Below are positions 8,831 through 18,382 of a stretch of 64,000 nucleotides of DNA, in pieces. Origin of the DNA: VGBO01 sp964453335 (GTDB lineage Bacteria > Actinomycetota > Acidimicrobiia > Acidimicrobiales > CAIXPF01). The notes under the pieces are model-generated. The model searched no databases, was not told where the DNA came from, and saw only the letters and a list, made by a program, of their open reading frames with translations. Where the stretch lies: assembly GCA_964453335.1 (NCBI GenBank), contig CAYVOK010000005.1, positions 62,001 to 126,000 on the forward strand. The letters are read 5' to 3'. Position numbers and translations under genes: made by a program. Every line of letters begins with the position of its first letter. Position 1 is the stretch's first letter.

Positions 8831-9430
8831 TTAAAGATTCAAATCTTGTCGAAAACTTCTTTCCAAAATATCTCTACTTAAATGAATATGCTGTAAAATA
8901 GCAGGATTTTTTACCTTGCTTTGCTGATTATCTGGATAAGAGAACAAAATATCTTTTTCTTTTTCAAATAATCTATTTTGAAAATTTATTTTAAAAATGT
9001 CATTAGGAATTTTATTAATTTTATTTTTAAGATATTTAACTTTGAAAGTTCTATAAATTCTCCATGCAGTAATTATATTTTTGTCAATATTTGATTCATT
9101 ACATTTAAAATAAAAACACAGATTTTTCATTTCATAATTACAAAAAATGTTATTATTTGAAAAATTACATAAATTTTCTTCAATTTTGCGAAGATAATGC
9201 ATACTTCTGCAACTTGTATTTTTTTCAAAGAATTCGCCTAAAAGATTTTTTATACTAAATATTATGATCTTGTATTTGCCTTTGAAAAACAAGTTTCTCT
9301 CACAGGTTTTGCATCCAAGTTTACTAAATTTGTTATTTTTATATACTGTCATACATTTGCTACAAAACCCAAACATATATTCATTAATGTTTGAATCATC
9401 TTGCTCTATAAGTAAAAATTCTGTTTTCAT
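8831..9430 (-). CDS. Hypothetical zinc-ribbon protein
   Basis: 199 aa. An N-terminal four-Cys site is visible: C22-S-K-C25 and C40-K-T-C43, a likely zinc ribbon. The rest is very Lys/Asn/Phe-rich with several further Cys residues but no recognisable domain, and the C-terminus is basic. No obvious Shine-Dalgarno; the ATG follows an A-rich stretch. It may be a DNA- or RNA-binding protein (inference from the zinc ribbon and charge). Confidence 0.65.
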   Translation of the reverse strand: MKTEFLLIEQDDSNINEYMFGFCSKCMTVYKNNKFSKLGCKTCERNLFFKGKYKIIIFSIKNLLGEFFEKNTSCRSMHYLRKIEENLCNFSNNNIFCNYEMKNLCFYFKCNESNIDKNIITAWRIYRTFKVKYLKNKINKIPNDIFKINFQNRLFEKEKDILFSYPDNQQSKVKNPAILQHIHLSRDILERSFRQDLNL

Positions 9431-9470
9431 TTTTTTAATTTTTTTATATTACACCCTATATAAAAGTAAG

Positions 9471-9479
9471 TGGTATACT
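9471..9479 (+). promoter_or_regulatory. Extended -10 promoter
   Basis: TGG-TATACT (extended -10 of the TGn type), 19 bp before the ATG at 9499, with a TTACAC-like -35 at about 9449 (19-bp spacing, long). It would drive the short gene that follows. Confidence 0.4.
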
Positions 9480-9498
9480 ACTTTTTGTGAGGATTATT

Positions 9499-9729
9499 AT
9501 GAAATCATTTCTACAATGGGCTGAAAGCAGCAAACTAGAATTACCTCTCGTTGAAAAGACAGCTAGGGCAGGCATAGCTCACTGGGCTTATCCAGATGGT
9601 TATGTTCGTGCTCATTATCCTGCTAACTACTTTATGCCAATTGCTGCAGATGCTTTGCAGAAAATGGGTGATAAAGTTGATGATAACAAGGTTGATCACA
9701 AGGGTGTTGGAAAAGATACAGCTCTATAA
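9499..9729 (+). CDS. Small hypothetical protein
   Basis: 76 aa starting MKSFLQWAESSK. The ATG at 9499 is preferred to the in-frame GTG at 9487 because the GTG lies within the Shine-Dalgarno (GTGAGGA). No family recognised. The sequence contains aromatic and Pro residues in the middle (AHWAYPDGYVRAHYPANYF), consistent with a small folded protein rather than a random frame. It has its own promoter-like sequence and is followed by a strong hairpin terminator, so it is a monocistronic unit. Confidence 0.7.
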   Translation: MKSFLQWAESSKLELPLVEKTARAGIAHWAYPDGYVRAHYPANYFMPIAADALQKMGDKVDDNKVDHKGVGKDTAL

Positions 9730-9747
9730 TATAATATAATGTGTAAA

Positions 9748-9780
9748 AAAGAAGCAGGCCATTTTGTGGCCTGCTTCTTT
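9748..9780. terminator. Bidirectional hairpin terminator between convergent genes
   Basis: A perfect 14-bp stem (9748-9761 with 9767-9780), 5-nt loop TTTTG. T-runs on the plus strand and the A-run that begins the stem allow it to act in both directions. It lies between the convergent genes ending at 9729 and 9780. Confidence 0.88.
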
Positions 9781-10094
9781 CATTTTAACCTATTTTCAAT
9801 ATCTTCCTGATTGATTGATTTACGCTTTATATTTAACATTTCAGGTACATTTGCCCAATACCCCCATTGGTCTTCATTTTTTGGGTTTTGGAATACAACA
9901 TTAATTTTAAGATATTTGTAAAGTATTTTTTCTATTTTGTCTTTATCAAGATTTGTTTCTTTTTCAATAGCTCCAACACTTCTCCAAACCCACTTTGTGT
10001 TTCTAGCTAATGATGTAAAAACTTTTTGTTCATCATCGCCTTGTTGAGTGCCTTGCGGGTAAAGATCGTACCAATGTTGTGGTGTTTTATTCAT
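9780..10094 (-). CDS. Hypothetical protein, possible winged-helix
   Basis: 104 aa. No named family. The region VFTSLARNTKWVWRSVGAIE followed by a helix-rich KDKIEKILYKYL and a beta-like VVFQNP...WGYW hairpin resembles a winged helix-turn-helix arrangement, suggesting DNA binding (inference only). The Shine-Dalgarno CGGAGA precedes the ATG. The divergent region to the next plus-strand gene contains TATAAT-like boxes on both strands. Confidence 0.6.
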   Translation of the reverse strand: MNKTPQHWYDLYPQGTQQGDDEQKVFTSLARNTKWVWRSVGAIEKETNLDKDKIEKILYKYLKINVVFQNPKNEDQWGYWANVPEMLNIKRKSINQEDIENRLK

Positions 10095-10166
10095 AATGTT
10101 CTCCGAAATTTATCGTACCTACATTATAATAATAACGGATATTCTTTTTATAACCAAGGGACTCTC

Positions 10167-10682
10167 ATGAAAAATCGTCGTGAAGATATGCAAAAGAGAC
10201 TTCATATTATTCATTCTCAACAAAAGGATTCAGGCAATAATGTGACTTACATTTTCCAGAATCATAAAAACCATGATTATTCACTGCCCAAAAAGTCTCT
10301 TTGTGGCAAAAAAATGATTGGCCCTAGACAAACATTTCATGGAGATGAATATTTCGTAGCATTTGTAAAAACAGGGGACATAAGAATTGTACAAGTTTTA
10401 CAACCTACAAACGTAAATACCCCAGAAACTGTATCTTCCGAAACTGTGGAAACCAAAGTAGAATCAAATACAGTTATTACTGAATCATCACAAGGAGCTA
10501 ATATGGAAAAGTTAATTTTAGATCAGCCAGACAAGGTTACTTTTGATGGCAAGCAAGAACATTTAGTTCGTGAAACCCCAAAGGTAATTAAGGATCATAA
10601 GAATCCTGCTCAACTGTCAAATGAAACAGAAGTTCTTTTAACAGAGAATCCAATGTCTGGCATCGATATTATCAGCGACTAA
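10167..10682 (+). CDS. Hypothetical protein with possible internal start
   Basis: 171 aa starting MKNRREDMQKRLH. The ATG at 10167 has AAGGGA 7 nt upstream; the in-frame extension back to 10026 has no such site and overlaps the divergent gene, so it is not used. Residues 1-85 look folded and basic; about 86-112 form a Thr/Glu/Val linker; residues 113-171 form a second module. An in-frame ATG at 10503 with a perfect AAGGAG 7 nt upstream could make the second module as a separate 59-aa product. No family recognised. The last 4 bp overlap the convergent gene. Confidence 0.65.
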   Translation: MKNRREDMQKRLHIIHSQQKDSGNNVTYIFQNHKNHDYSLPKKSLCGKKMIGPRQTFHGDEYFVAFVKTGDIRIVQVLQPTNVNTPETVSSETVETKVESNTVITESSQGANMEKLILDQPDKVTFDGKQEHLVRETPKVIKDHKNPAQLSNETEVLLTENPMSGIDIISD

Positions 10683-11215
10683 GACTTTGGCCCACGCTTA
10701 AGATTAATTTTAATTTCAGCACTCTTTTTAGGTGGCAAGTTTTCAATACTTGCCATCTTTTCTTTTAATTTGGAAGCTAATTCGCCAGCAGAAGGTTTTG
10801 AGTCTATTTTTTCTGCCTGTACCACATTGACTGATTTTTTCATCCTATTATAATATCCTTTAGATAAAATAAAATAGCCAAGTTGAGCATTATAACATAT
10901 CATTCCCACCCATTCGCCATCGTCCCAATTTCTAGATGAAACAATTACTCTAAGAGGTTTCTCTGTAAATACAAGCTTTACATGATATCCCATTCTCTTC
11001 AAAGCGGCGCTTACATATCCCAAAGCTATCTTGGCAAAACCAAAGTTTACGTCATCCATAGTTGTTTTATAATTAACATCTACAGCATATCTTGAAGTCT
11101 CTACAGATTCTTTAATAATAGAATACTTTTTGCTAAGATACTCAACAAATATCTGAGCCAATTCATCAGGAGTAACTTGTACTATTTCAGTCACATCTTT
11201 TAAAGGATTGTCCAT
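10679..11215 (-). CDS. Hypothetical protein
   Basis: 178 aa. Not recognised. The first 130 residues show alternating helix and strand patterns (FGFAKIALGYVSAALKRMG, then LRVIVSSRNW and GMICYNAQLGYFILSKG), consistent with a small alpha/beta domain; the C-terminus is a Lys-rich tail (KINLKRGPKS). It is transcribed divergently from the glycosyltransferase at 11257 over a 41-bp intergenic region containing CTAAATATA. Confidence 0.65.
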   Translation of the reverse strand: MDNPLKDVTEIVQVTPDELAQIFVEYLSKKYSIIKESVETSRYAVDVNYKTTMDDVNFGFAKIALGYVSAALKRMGYHVKLVFTEKPLRVIVSSRNWDDGEWVGMICYNAQLGYFILSKGYYNRMKKSVNVVQAEKIDSKPSAGELASKLKEKMASIENLPPKKSAEIKINLKRGPKS

Positions 11216-11256
11216 GCTATATTTAGTTTAGTTACTCTTTTATTTTTGAGGTGATT

Positions 11257-12414
11257 ATGAAAGAATTAGTAAGCATGGAAGATAGAATTGACAATATTAT
11301 TAAACTTATCAAAGATATGGAAAATGCTTTTGATGAGATTCAACAACCTAGAAGTGAATACGTTTTACAAAATTTTGTAGTTGGCCAACATGATACATTA
11401 GAAACACAATACTCACAATGTGTGCTTGAAATGATGGTCAAATACGATAATATCAGAAGAGCAAAATTAAATAAAAAGAAACTTTTGATAAAAATTAGTG
11501 AATATGAATCTAAAAATACGGAATTAGATCAAATTGAAGCAGATCTTCTTAAAATTGATCTTGAAGAACAAGAAAGAGCTATGCTTGGAGCTTTAAGGGA
11601 ATTTGAATCTTTATATAAAATTTGGCAATCTTTTCCCAAAAAGTATACTAGAGAAGAACTTGATGCAAATCAACCTTATTATTGGGCTAAAAGACTACAA
11701 AGGCAGGCATATCAAGACATGCAGGCTACTGGAAGAATTGGGGTCGGCAATCACGAAGCATTAAGACAAGCTGGTTTTGTTTCTGTGCCTGAAAATTCCT
11801 TGGCATCAAATGTAGAAAAGAAATATTTAGAAAAAGGAGATGCAAAATGTTTGCTTGTTGTAGCAACTAGAGAAAAAGCAGAAAAACTTCCTAATATAGA
11901 AAAATTAGAGTTGCCAGTAGGATTGCAAGTAAAAATAACTAATGTGCATGGCATGGGTGTAGATGCAGCTTATAATCATGCTGTAAAAATTGCACTAGAA
12001 GATGGCGCTGATTTTATTTTGACAGTAGAAGATGACACATTCCCTCCAGAAGATGGGTTTGTTAAATTAATGAAAACTTATAGAGATTTAGATTCAAAAT
12101 CTGTAGTTGGAGGTTGGTATCCAAGAAAAGGAAAATCTAGACAAGGTACTGCCATAGTAATTAAAAATGGCATTAGGACAGATTTACAGCCAGATGGCAA
12201 ATTACATGAAGTTTATAGCATGCCAATGGGATTTACATTATTTCCAATATCATTATTTAAAGATATAGAAAAACCCTTTTTTATGACAACAGATGTTCTA
12301 ACACAAGATAGTTTTTTATCACAAAAAGCAAGAGACAAAAACTATAGATTATTTGTCAATACTTCAATTATGTGCAAGCATCTTGATAAAGAAACAAATG
12401 AAATGTACGAATAG
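11257..12414 (+). CDS. Coiled-coil plus GT-A (GT2-like) glycosyltransferase
   Basis: 385 aa; start MKELVSMEDR at 11257, because the upstream GTG (11251) lies in the Shine-Dalgarno GAGGTG. Residues 1-120 are predicted to be coiled-coil from heptad-like charged/hydrophobic patterning. Residues about 190-385 form a GT-A fold: AAYNHAVKIALEDGADF then the metal-binding TVEDD (E258-D260), VVGGWYPRKGK, and an HLD near the end. The same domain is present in the GT2-like protein at 52623. It transfers a sugar from a nucleotide sugar; donor and acceptor are unknown. The coiled coil may tether it to a partner or oligomerise it. It immediately precedes the fibre genes. Confidence 0.78.
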   Translation: MKELVSMEDRIDNIIKLIKDMENAFDEIQQPRSEYVLQNFVVGQHDTLETQYSQCVLEMMVKYDNIRRAKLNKKKLLIKISEYESKNTELDQIEADLLKIDLEEQERAMLGALREFESLYKIWQSFPKKYTREELDANQPYYWAKRLQRQAYQDMQATGRIGVGNHEALRQAGFVSVPENSLASNVEKKYLEKGDAKCLLVVATREKAEKLPNIEKLELPVGLQVKITNVHGMGVDAAYNHAVKIALEDGADFILTVEDDTFPPEDGFVKLMKTYRDLDSKSVVGGWYPRKGKSRQGTAIVIKNGIRTDLQPDGKLHEVYSMPMGFTLFPISLFKDIEKPFFMTTDVLTQDSFLSQKARDKNYRLFVNTSIMCKHLDKETNEMYE

Positions 12415-12492
12415 TTAATAAAAGATGGCCAGTATTAGGTTTTGTTTTTTGACTCAATTTTTATAAAAAAGTGTTATCTTGAACTAAATAAT

Positions 12493-12527
12493 CTAGCATC
12501 AATATGTTTTAAGCATGTTGGTGCTAG
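12493..12527 (+). terminator. Hairpin, probable terminator before the fibre block
   Basis: CTAGCATCAA (12493-12502) pairs with TTGGTGCTAG (12518-12527) with one G-U pair; the loop can add a short ATG/CAT helix. A T-rich stretch (TTGTTATTTAT) follows. It may end the glycosyltransferase transcript or act in the leader of the structural gene at 12553. Confidence 0.5.
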
Positions 12528-12552
12528 TTGTTATTTATATAAAGGCTAATAA

Positions 12553-13017
12553 ATGGCTGACTTAACTAGAATACAAGCTGCAGCTCCTATACAAATAACT
12601 GATGCTAATAGTTCTGTTGTGGCTTTAACAAATGCATTACCTGCATCTAATGCCATAGGATTAGTTATTAGAGATGCAACTCAAGGTCAAGCTTTAATGG
12701 CTGGTAGCCGTCCAGTCACTATAGCTGAAGATCAATCATATGCAAGACCAAATACAGATACATGGTTTGCAGGACAAGAAACAATTACAACTTCTGCTTC
12801 TCAACTATCAAACCAAGCAGTTGTTGTATCTGTCATTATAAAAGCCAGCAATAATAACAATGGTACTGTTTACATAGGATTTTCAAGTGGGGTTACTGCT
12901 TCTACCGGTTTCGAATTGGGAGCAGGTGAAAGTTTGACTTTGCCAGTAAATAATGTCAACAAACTTTACGCCATATCAAGCTCTGGTAGTCAAAACATTT
13001 CATATATTGGTGTTTAA
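12553..13017 (+). CDS. Small phage structural protein (fibre/decoration-like)
   Basis: 154 aa. Residues 1-60 are an extended ITDANSSVVALTNALPASNA-type segment typical of phage virion proteins; residues 75-154 form a small beta-sandwich with the motif GTVYIG, GFELGAGESL and a terminal LYAISSSGSQNISYIGV, a pattern common in phage tail or head accessory proteins. It ends 2 bp before the 1783-aa fibre gene, so the two are translationally linked. The likely job is a baseplate, fibre-connector or decoration subunit (inference). Confidence 0.7.
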   Translation: MADLTRIQAAAPIQITDANSSVVALTNALPASNAIGLVIRDATQGQALMAGSRPVTIAEDQSYARPNTDTWFAGQETITTSASQLSNQAVVVSVIIKASNNNNGTVYIGFSSGVTASTGFELGAGESLTLPVNNVNKLYAISSSGSQNISYIGV

Positions 13018-13019
13018 AG

Positions 13020-16000
13020 ATGATAAATGGACAGCCTAATTTCAATCCCGGTTTAACAAAAGGCAGAGCTGATCAACTCTACCTTGGCAAAAATTCTGGA
13101 TCAATAACAAGTGGGTACATAGGAGATGGTGCAGTAGTATCTGGATCTATAGCTTCTGGAGCTATAGGACCAAATCAACTGGCAAGCGGAGCCCTAATTC
13201 CATCTCTGCTATTGTCAGGGACAGCAAATCAAGTACTTGGAATTAATGCTGCTGGAACTGCAAATGAGTACAAAACACTCATAGCTGGGCCAAACATTAA
13301 TATTACGCATAACTCTGGAGCTATTACCTTATCGGCAGTAGCGTCAGGCGGGGCTGTAACAGGCTATTATATTTCTGCATACTCTGATTCAACACAAGCA
13401 AATACTGGAATTTCATCAGAAAATTTATTCACATATAATCAAGTATGGGAATATAATGGAATTACAATAGTTGATAATAGCAAAATAACATTTCAATATG
13501 CTGGAACATACAATGTACAATTTTCGGCACAAATAGAAAAAACAGATTCCGGTACTGATGATGTAGACATTTGGCTCAAAAAAAATGGTACTAACGAAGC
13601 ATATAGTAACACCGCTCTGTCTTTGGTTGGAAATAATACAAAGTATGTAGCTTCATGGAATTTTGTACTTACTGTAGCTGCTGGTGATTATTTACAATTA
13701 GCGTGGTCGAGTCCAGATATCGATATGGCAATAGTTGCCGCTGGCACAAAAACCTTACCTACTCGTCCTGCTGTGCCTTCTGTAATAATTACAGCAACAC
13801 AAGTAATGAATGCAGCAGCTTATGGCACAGTAACTAATGTTGCAGGCCAAGGTACTGTAAATGGCATCACATTAACTGGTTCTGTAGTAGCTTCTGGATT
13901 TTTGACTTTAGGTGGCAGTTTACAATTATCATCTGGCTTGGTAAAATCAGGAGATATTGCTTCTGGACAAGTTGGAAATTTCCACATAGCAAGTGGTTTG
14001 GTAAAAGCTGGAGCAGGAATAGTTGTTAGTGTAGATGCGGCAAATTCTTACATAATAGTAGCATCCGGATTGAATATTACTTCCGGTGCAATTACTAGTG
14101 GACATTTAGGTAATAATTCAGTAAATTCTGGCAACATTTCGAGTGGTCAAATAGGACAGTTTCATATAGCATCCGGTTCTATTACTGGTGAACACATTGC
14201 AAGTGGAGCCATTCTACCATTAGATGTGGCAGACAATGCTGTCGTTTCTGGCAAAATAGCAAGCGGCACAGTATCTTGGTTTAATTTAGCTAGCGGATTT
14301 TTAACTTCTGGAATAGTTGCTAGCGGACATATAGGAAATAATTCTGTTACTTCAGGTAATATAGCAAGCGGACAAATAGGACAATATCATATAAGTTCTG
14401 GAGCAATTACAACAGATCAGTTGGCAAGTGGAACCATACTAAGCCATGATTTAGCAGATAATTTAATAATATCTGGAAAAGTAAGCAGCGGAATAATTGG
14501 ATGGTTTAATTTATCTAGCGGATTTGTGACTTCTGGATATTTGACCAGCGGAACAATTGGAAATGACTCAGTAACATCAGGTAATATAGCAAGTGGACAA
14601 ATAGGTCAATATCACATAGCTTCAGGTTCTATTACTGGCGAGCATATAGCTAGCGGAGCAATATTGCCAACGGATATTACTGACTATGCAGTCATATCTG
14701 GTAAAATTGCAAGTGGTGTAGTCGCATGGTTTAATATGGCCAGCGGCTTCATTACATCGGGACTAATTGCAAGTGGTAATTTGGGAAATAATTCTGTAAC
14801 ATCTGGTAATATAGCCAGTGGACAAATAGGTTCATTTCACATAGCTTCAGGTTCTATTACTGCAGAACATATTGCTAGTGGCGCAATAATTGCTACAGAC
14901 GTTGCAGACAACGCCATTATATCTGGGAAAATAGCTAGCGGAGTTATTGGCTGGTTCAACTTATCAAGTGGTTTTATAACATCTGGATTTATTACCAGCG
15001 GTAGTATTGGCGACAATTCCGTCAATAGCGGAAACATTGCAAGTGGACAAATAGGTCAATACCATATTGCTTCAGGTTCTATTACTGGTGAGCATATAGC
15101 CAGCGGCTCTTTAAGTTCTCAAGATCTTTCAAATGAATCTATAATTTCTGGCAAATTAGCAAGCGGAATTATTGGCTGGTTTAATCTTTCAAGCGGCTTC
15201 ATTACATCTGGATACATTACAAGTGGAACTATAGGAAATAATACTATAAATTCCGGAAATTTATCCAGCGGACAAATAGGCCAATATCATTTGGCTTCTG
15301 GTATAATAACGACATTGTTATTAGGTTCTGGCCAAGTCGTTTCAGGAAACATAGCAAGCGGTCAAATAGGCATCAATCACTTAGCCTCTGGCGTAATACC
15401 ACAATTAACATCAGGCATTATTGGATCGGGTCTGCTTGCTAACAATGCTGTATTGTCTGGCAATATAGCTTCTGGTCAGGTAGGACAATTTCATATAGCT
15501 TCTGGTTCTATTACTGCAGAACATATTGCCAGCGGTGCTGTTCTATCTACAGATGTTGCTGATAATGCAATTATCTCAGGGAAAATAGCCAGCGGAGTAA
15601 TTGAATGGTTTAACATCGCCTCTGGTTCTATTCGTACTGGACAAATAGCTGCTGGAAGCATCTCCTCTGGTCTTGTTGGTAGTGGCCAGATTGGCGTGTT
15701 TCATTTAGCCAGCGGTGTTTTGGACGGATTGATTACTAGTGGCATAATACAAAGCGGTGATATAGGAATTGCGGCTGTAAATAATTTAAATATTAACAGC
15801 GGAACAATATCTGTTGATAAACTTGCCACTTCCAGCATAACAGTAGGCGGCACAGCCGTAAGTCTTGGCGGATCACTTGAATATGCAGGATTGTCTGCTT
15901 CCAGCGGCTTGCTCGGACCTGTTTACTATCCTTCTGGTGGAGCTATTTTCGGCATATCTTCTGGCGGGATAATATCACAAAACTTATCTGATAATTCAGT

Positions 16001-18371
16001 TGTTTCTGGCAAAATTTCTAGCGGATCTATTGCTTGGTTCAATCTTGCCAGCGGATTTATAACATCTGGTTTTATAACAAGTGGATTACTTGGTAATAAC
16101 TCTGTATTATCTGGAAATATAGCTTCTGGTCAAGTAGGTCTAGATCATCTTGTTTCTGGATTGCTTACAAATATTCCGTCTGGAGCAATTCAATCTGGAA
16201 TGATTGCCAACAATGCCGTTGTTTCAGGAAGCATAGCAAGCGGTCAAGTTAGCCAATTCCATATAGCTTCTGGCTCAATTACGGCAGAACATATTGCTAG
16301 CGGAGCAATAATATCTGCAGATGTTGCCGATAACGCAGTAATATCTGGCAAGATAGCTAGTGGAGTAGTTTCTTGGTTCAATCTTGCTAGTGGATTTATT
16401 ACTTCGGGATATGTTGTAAGTGGCAATTTAGCAAATAATTCAGTTGTTTCAGGAAGTATTGCCTCTGGACAAATTGGCTTCGTGCATCTTGCATCTGGAA
16501 CAATAAGCACAGCGGCTTTAGGTTCTGGGCAAGTTGTTTCTGGAAATATAGCCAGCGGCCAAATAGGTTTATATCATCTTGTTTCTGGATTGCTTACAAA
16601 CATTCCATCTGGTGCAATTCAATCTGGAATGATTGCAGACAATGCTGTAGTTTCAGGAAGCATAGCGTCAGGACAAGTAGGACAATACCATATAGCTTCT
16701 GGCTCAATTACAGCAGAACACATTGCTTCTGGAGCAATAATATCCGCAGATGTTGCTGATAACGCAGTAATATCTGGTAAAGTAGCAAGCGGAATAGTAG
16801 CATGGTTTAACCTTGCTAGCGGATTTATTACTTCGGGATATATTGTAAGTGGCAACTTAGCTAACAATTCAGTAGTTTCAGGAAGTATTGCCAGCGGACA
16901 AGTAGGATTTGTTCATCTTGCTTCTGGAACAATAAGCACAGCAGCTTTAGGCTCTGGACAGGTTGTATCTGGGAACATAGCTTCTGGCCAAGTTGGGCTT
17001 TATCATTTAGTATCCGGTCTTTTAACAAATATTCCATCTGGTGCAATTCAATCTGGAATGATTGCAAACAATGCTGTTGTTTCAGGTAGTGTTGCTTCTG
17101 GACAAATTGGTCAATTTCATATAGCTTCTGGCTCAATTACAGCAGAACACATTGCTAGTGGCGCAATAATATCTGCAGATGTTGCTGATAACGCAGTAAT
17201 ATCTGGCAAAGTAGCAAGTGGAATAGTAGCATGGTTTAACCTTGCCAGCGGATTCATCACTTCAGGATTGATAACCAGCGGAATGCTAGGCAACAATTCT
17301 GTTGTTTCTGGATCTATTGCAAGCGGCCAAATAGGAAGATTCCATATTGCTTCTGGAGTTATTACAGCAGAGCACATTGCTAGTGGAGCAATAATATCTG
17401 CAGACATTTCAGATAATGCAGTAATATCTGGCAAAGTAGCAAGTGGAACAATAGCATGGTTTAATCTTGCTAGCGGAAGTGTTTTATCTGGCCATGTTGG
17501 CAATAATGCTATAGTATCTGGAAATATATCATCTGGACAAATTGGGCAATATAATTTATCTCAAATTTTAATTCCTAAAATTCCAGCTACTGGAAGATTG
17601 ACGCTAGCATCTGGCGATCCAACTCCAATTTTGAATCAAAGTGCAAAAAGCACCTTATACTATACCCCATGTGCTGGAAATCAAATAGGACTCTACACTG
17701 GGGCCGGATGGATTATAAATAATTTCGCCCAAACATCTTTGTCTTTATCTGGATTGACTTCTGGATCATTATATGATGTTTTTGGATACGATAATGCAGG
17801 AACATTAGGACTTGAACTTGGAAATGCATGGACAAATAGCTCAACAAGATCTCAATTATTAGATATAAAAGATGGAATTTACATAATGTCTGGAACTACA
17901 AGAAGATATTTAGGCACTATCAGAGCTTCTTCTGCAACTACTACAGAAGATACAGATTATAGAAGATTAATTTTCAACCATGAAAATAAATCCAAAAGAG
18001 CAATTTTTGTCCAAGAGGCTACATCACATACCTATAACTCTTCTACTCCGAGAAATTGGTTAAATAACGACAGTACGCTTCTAGAATTTGTACAAGGAAT
18101 CGGTGGACAGGGAATAAGTTTTTCAGCAGCAGTTACAAATTATGTAACAAATGGAGCTATTGGATATGTTGAAATGGCAACTAATTTTGCAGTATGGAGC
18201 GGCTCACAAAACTTTATAGCTAATACATTTACAGGAACTTGGTGGCAACCAAGTATGACAAGTGTAGGAGTAGCAGCCAACGGATATAACTATATTAAAG
18301 TACAAGAATATGTAACTGGCGGCACTGTTACAAACCTAAAAATTAACTTACATGGAACGATAGAAGGGTAG
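13020..18371 (+). CDS. Giant tail fibre of five-residue repeats
   Basis: 1783 aa. Order: short N-terminus (MINGQPNFNPGLTKGRADQLYLG), a C1q/TNF-like jelly-roll domain (about residues 118-262), roughly 1250 residues of repeats with an exact five-residue period (x-I/V/L-x-S-G: QIGQF-HIASG-SITGE-HIASG), and a C-terminal phage fibre domain (1517-1783) with RLTLASGDP, TLYYTP, YDVFGYDNAGTL and RRYLGTIR. The C-terminal domain is widespread at the tips of phage fibres. The repeats should form a long, thin beta-helical shaft. It follows the 154-aa gene by 2 bp. Near-identical copies of 40-100 residue blocks recur along the shaft, favouring recombination. Confidence 0.9.
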   Translation: MINGQPNFNPGLTKGRADQLYLGKNSGSITSGYIGDGAVVSGSIASGAIGPNQLASGALIPSLLLSGTANQVLGINAAGTANEYKTLIAGPNINITHNSGAITLSAVASGGAVTGYYISAYSDSTQANTGISSENLFTYNQVWEYNGITIVDNSKITFQYAGTYNVQFSAQIEKTDSGTDDVDIWLKKNGTNEAYSNTALSLVGNNTKYVASWNFVLTVAAGDYLQLAWSSPDIDMAIVAAGTKTLPTRPAVPSVIITATQVMNAAAYGTVTNVAGQGTVNGITLTGSVVASGFLTLGGSLQLSSGLVKSGDIASGQVGNFHIASGLVKAGAGIVVSVDAANSYIIVASGLNITSGAITSGHLGNNSVNSGNISSGQIGQFHIASGSITGEHIASGAILPLDVADNAVVSGKIASGTVSWFNLASGFLTSGIVASGHIGNNSVTSGNIASGQIGQYHISSGAITTDQLASGTILSHDLADNLIISGKVSSGIIGWFNLSSGFVTSGYLTSGTIGNDSVTSGNIASGQIGQYHIASGSITGEHIASGAILPTDITDYAVISGKIASGVVAWFNMASGFITSGLIASGNLGNNSVTSGNIASGQIGSFHIASGSITAEHIASGAIIATDVADNAIISGKIASGVIGWFNLSSGFITSGFITSGSIGDNSVNSGNIASGQIGQYHIASGSITGEHIASGSLSSQDLSNESIISGKLASGIIGWFNLSSGFITSGYITSGTIGNNTINSGNLSSGQIGQYHLASGIITTLLLGSGQVVSGNIASGQIGINHLASGVIPQLTSGIIGSGLLANNAVLSGNIASGQVGQFHIASGSITAEHIASGAVLSTDVADNAIISGKIASGVIEWFNIASGSIRTGQIAAGSISSGLVGSGQIGVFHLASGVLDGLITSGIIQSGDIGIAAVNNLNINSGTISVDKLATSSITVGGTAVSLGGSLEYAGLSASSGLLGPVYYPSGGAIFGISSGGIISQNLSDNSVVSGKISSGSIAWFNLASGFITSGFITSGLLGNNSVLSGNIASGQVGLDHLVSGLLTNIPSGAIQSGMIANNAVVSGSIASGQVSQFHIASGSITAEHIASGAIISADVADNAVISGKIASGVVSWFNLASGFITSGYVVSGNLANNSVVSGSIASGQIGFVHLASGTISTAALGSGQVVSGNIASGQIGLYHLVSGLLTNIPSGAIQSGMIADNAVVSGSIASGQVGQYHIASGSITAEHIASGAIISADVADNAVISGKVASGIVAWFNLASGFITSGYIVSGNLANNSVVSGSIASGQVGFVHLASGTISTAALGSGQVVSGNIASGQVGLYHLVSGLLTNIPSGAIQSGMIANNAVVSGSVASGQIGQFHIASGSITAEHIASGAIISADVADNAVISGKVASGIVAWFNLASGFITSGLITSGMLGNNSVVSGSIASGQIGRFHIASGVITAEHIASGAIISADISDNAVISGKVASGTIAWFNLASGSVLSGHVGNNAIVSGNISSGQIGQYNLSQILIPKIPATGRLTLASGDPTPILNQSAKSTLYYTPCAGNQIGLYTGAGWIINNFAQTSLSLSGLTSGSLYDVFGYDNAGTLGLELGNAWTNSSTRSQLLDIKDGIYIMSGTTRRYLGTIRASSATTTEDTDYRRLIFNHENKSKRAIFVQEATSHTYNSSTPRNWLNNDSTLLEFVQGIGGQGISFSAAVTNYVTNGAIGYVEMATNFAVWSGSQNFIANTFTGTWWQPSMTSVGVAANGYNYIKVQEYVTGGTVTNLKINLHGTIEG

Positions 18372-18382
18372 TGGGAGAAAAA

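Noticed and set aside
10026..10166. Longer start for the 171-aa gene
   Set aside because: The extension overlaps the divergent gene start and lacks a Shine-Dalgarno; the ATG at 10167 has one.
14837..17503. Minus-strand open frames opposite the five-residue-repeat fibre
   Set aside because: Mirror images of the repeat codons; low-complexity products (ITPLAIFPDI type) without ribosome sites.
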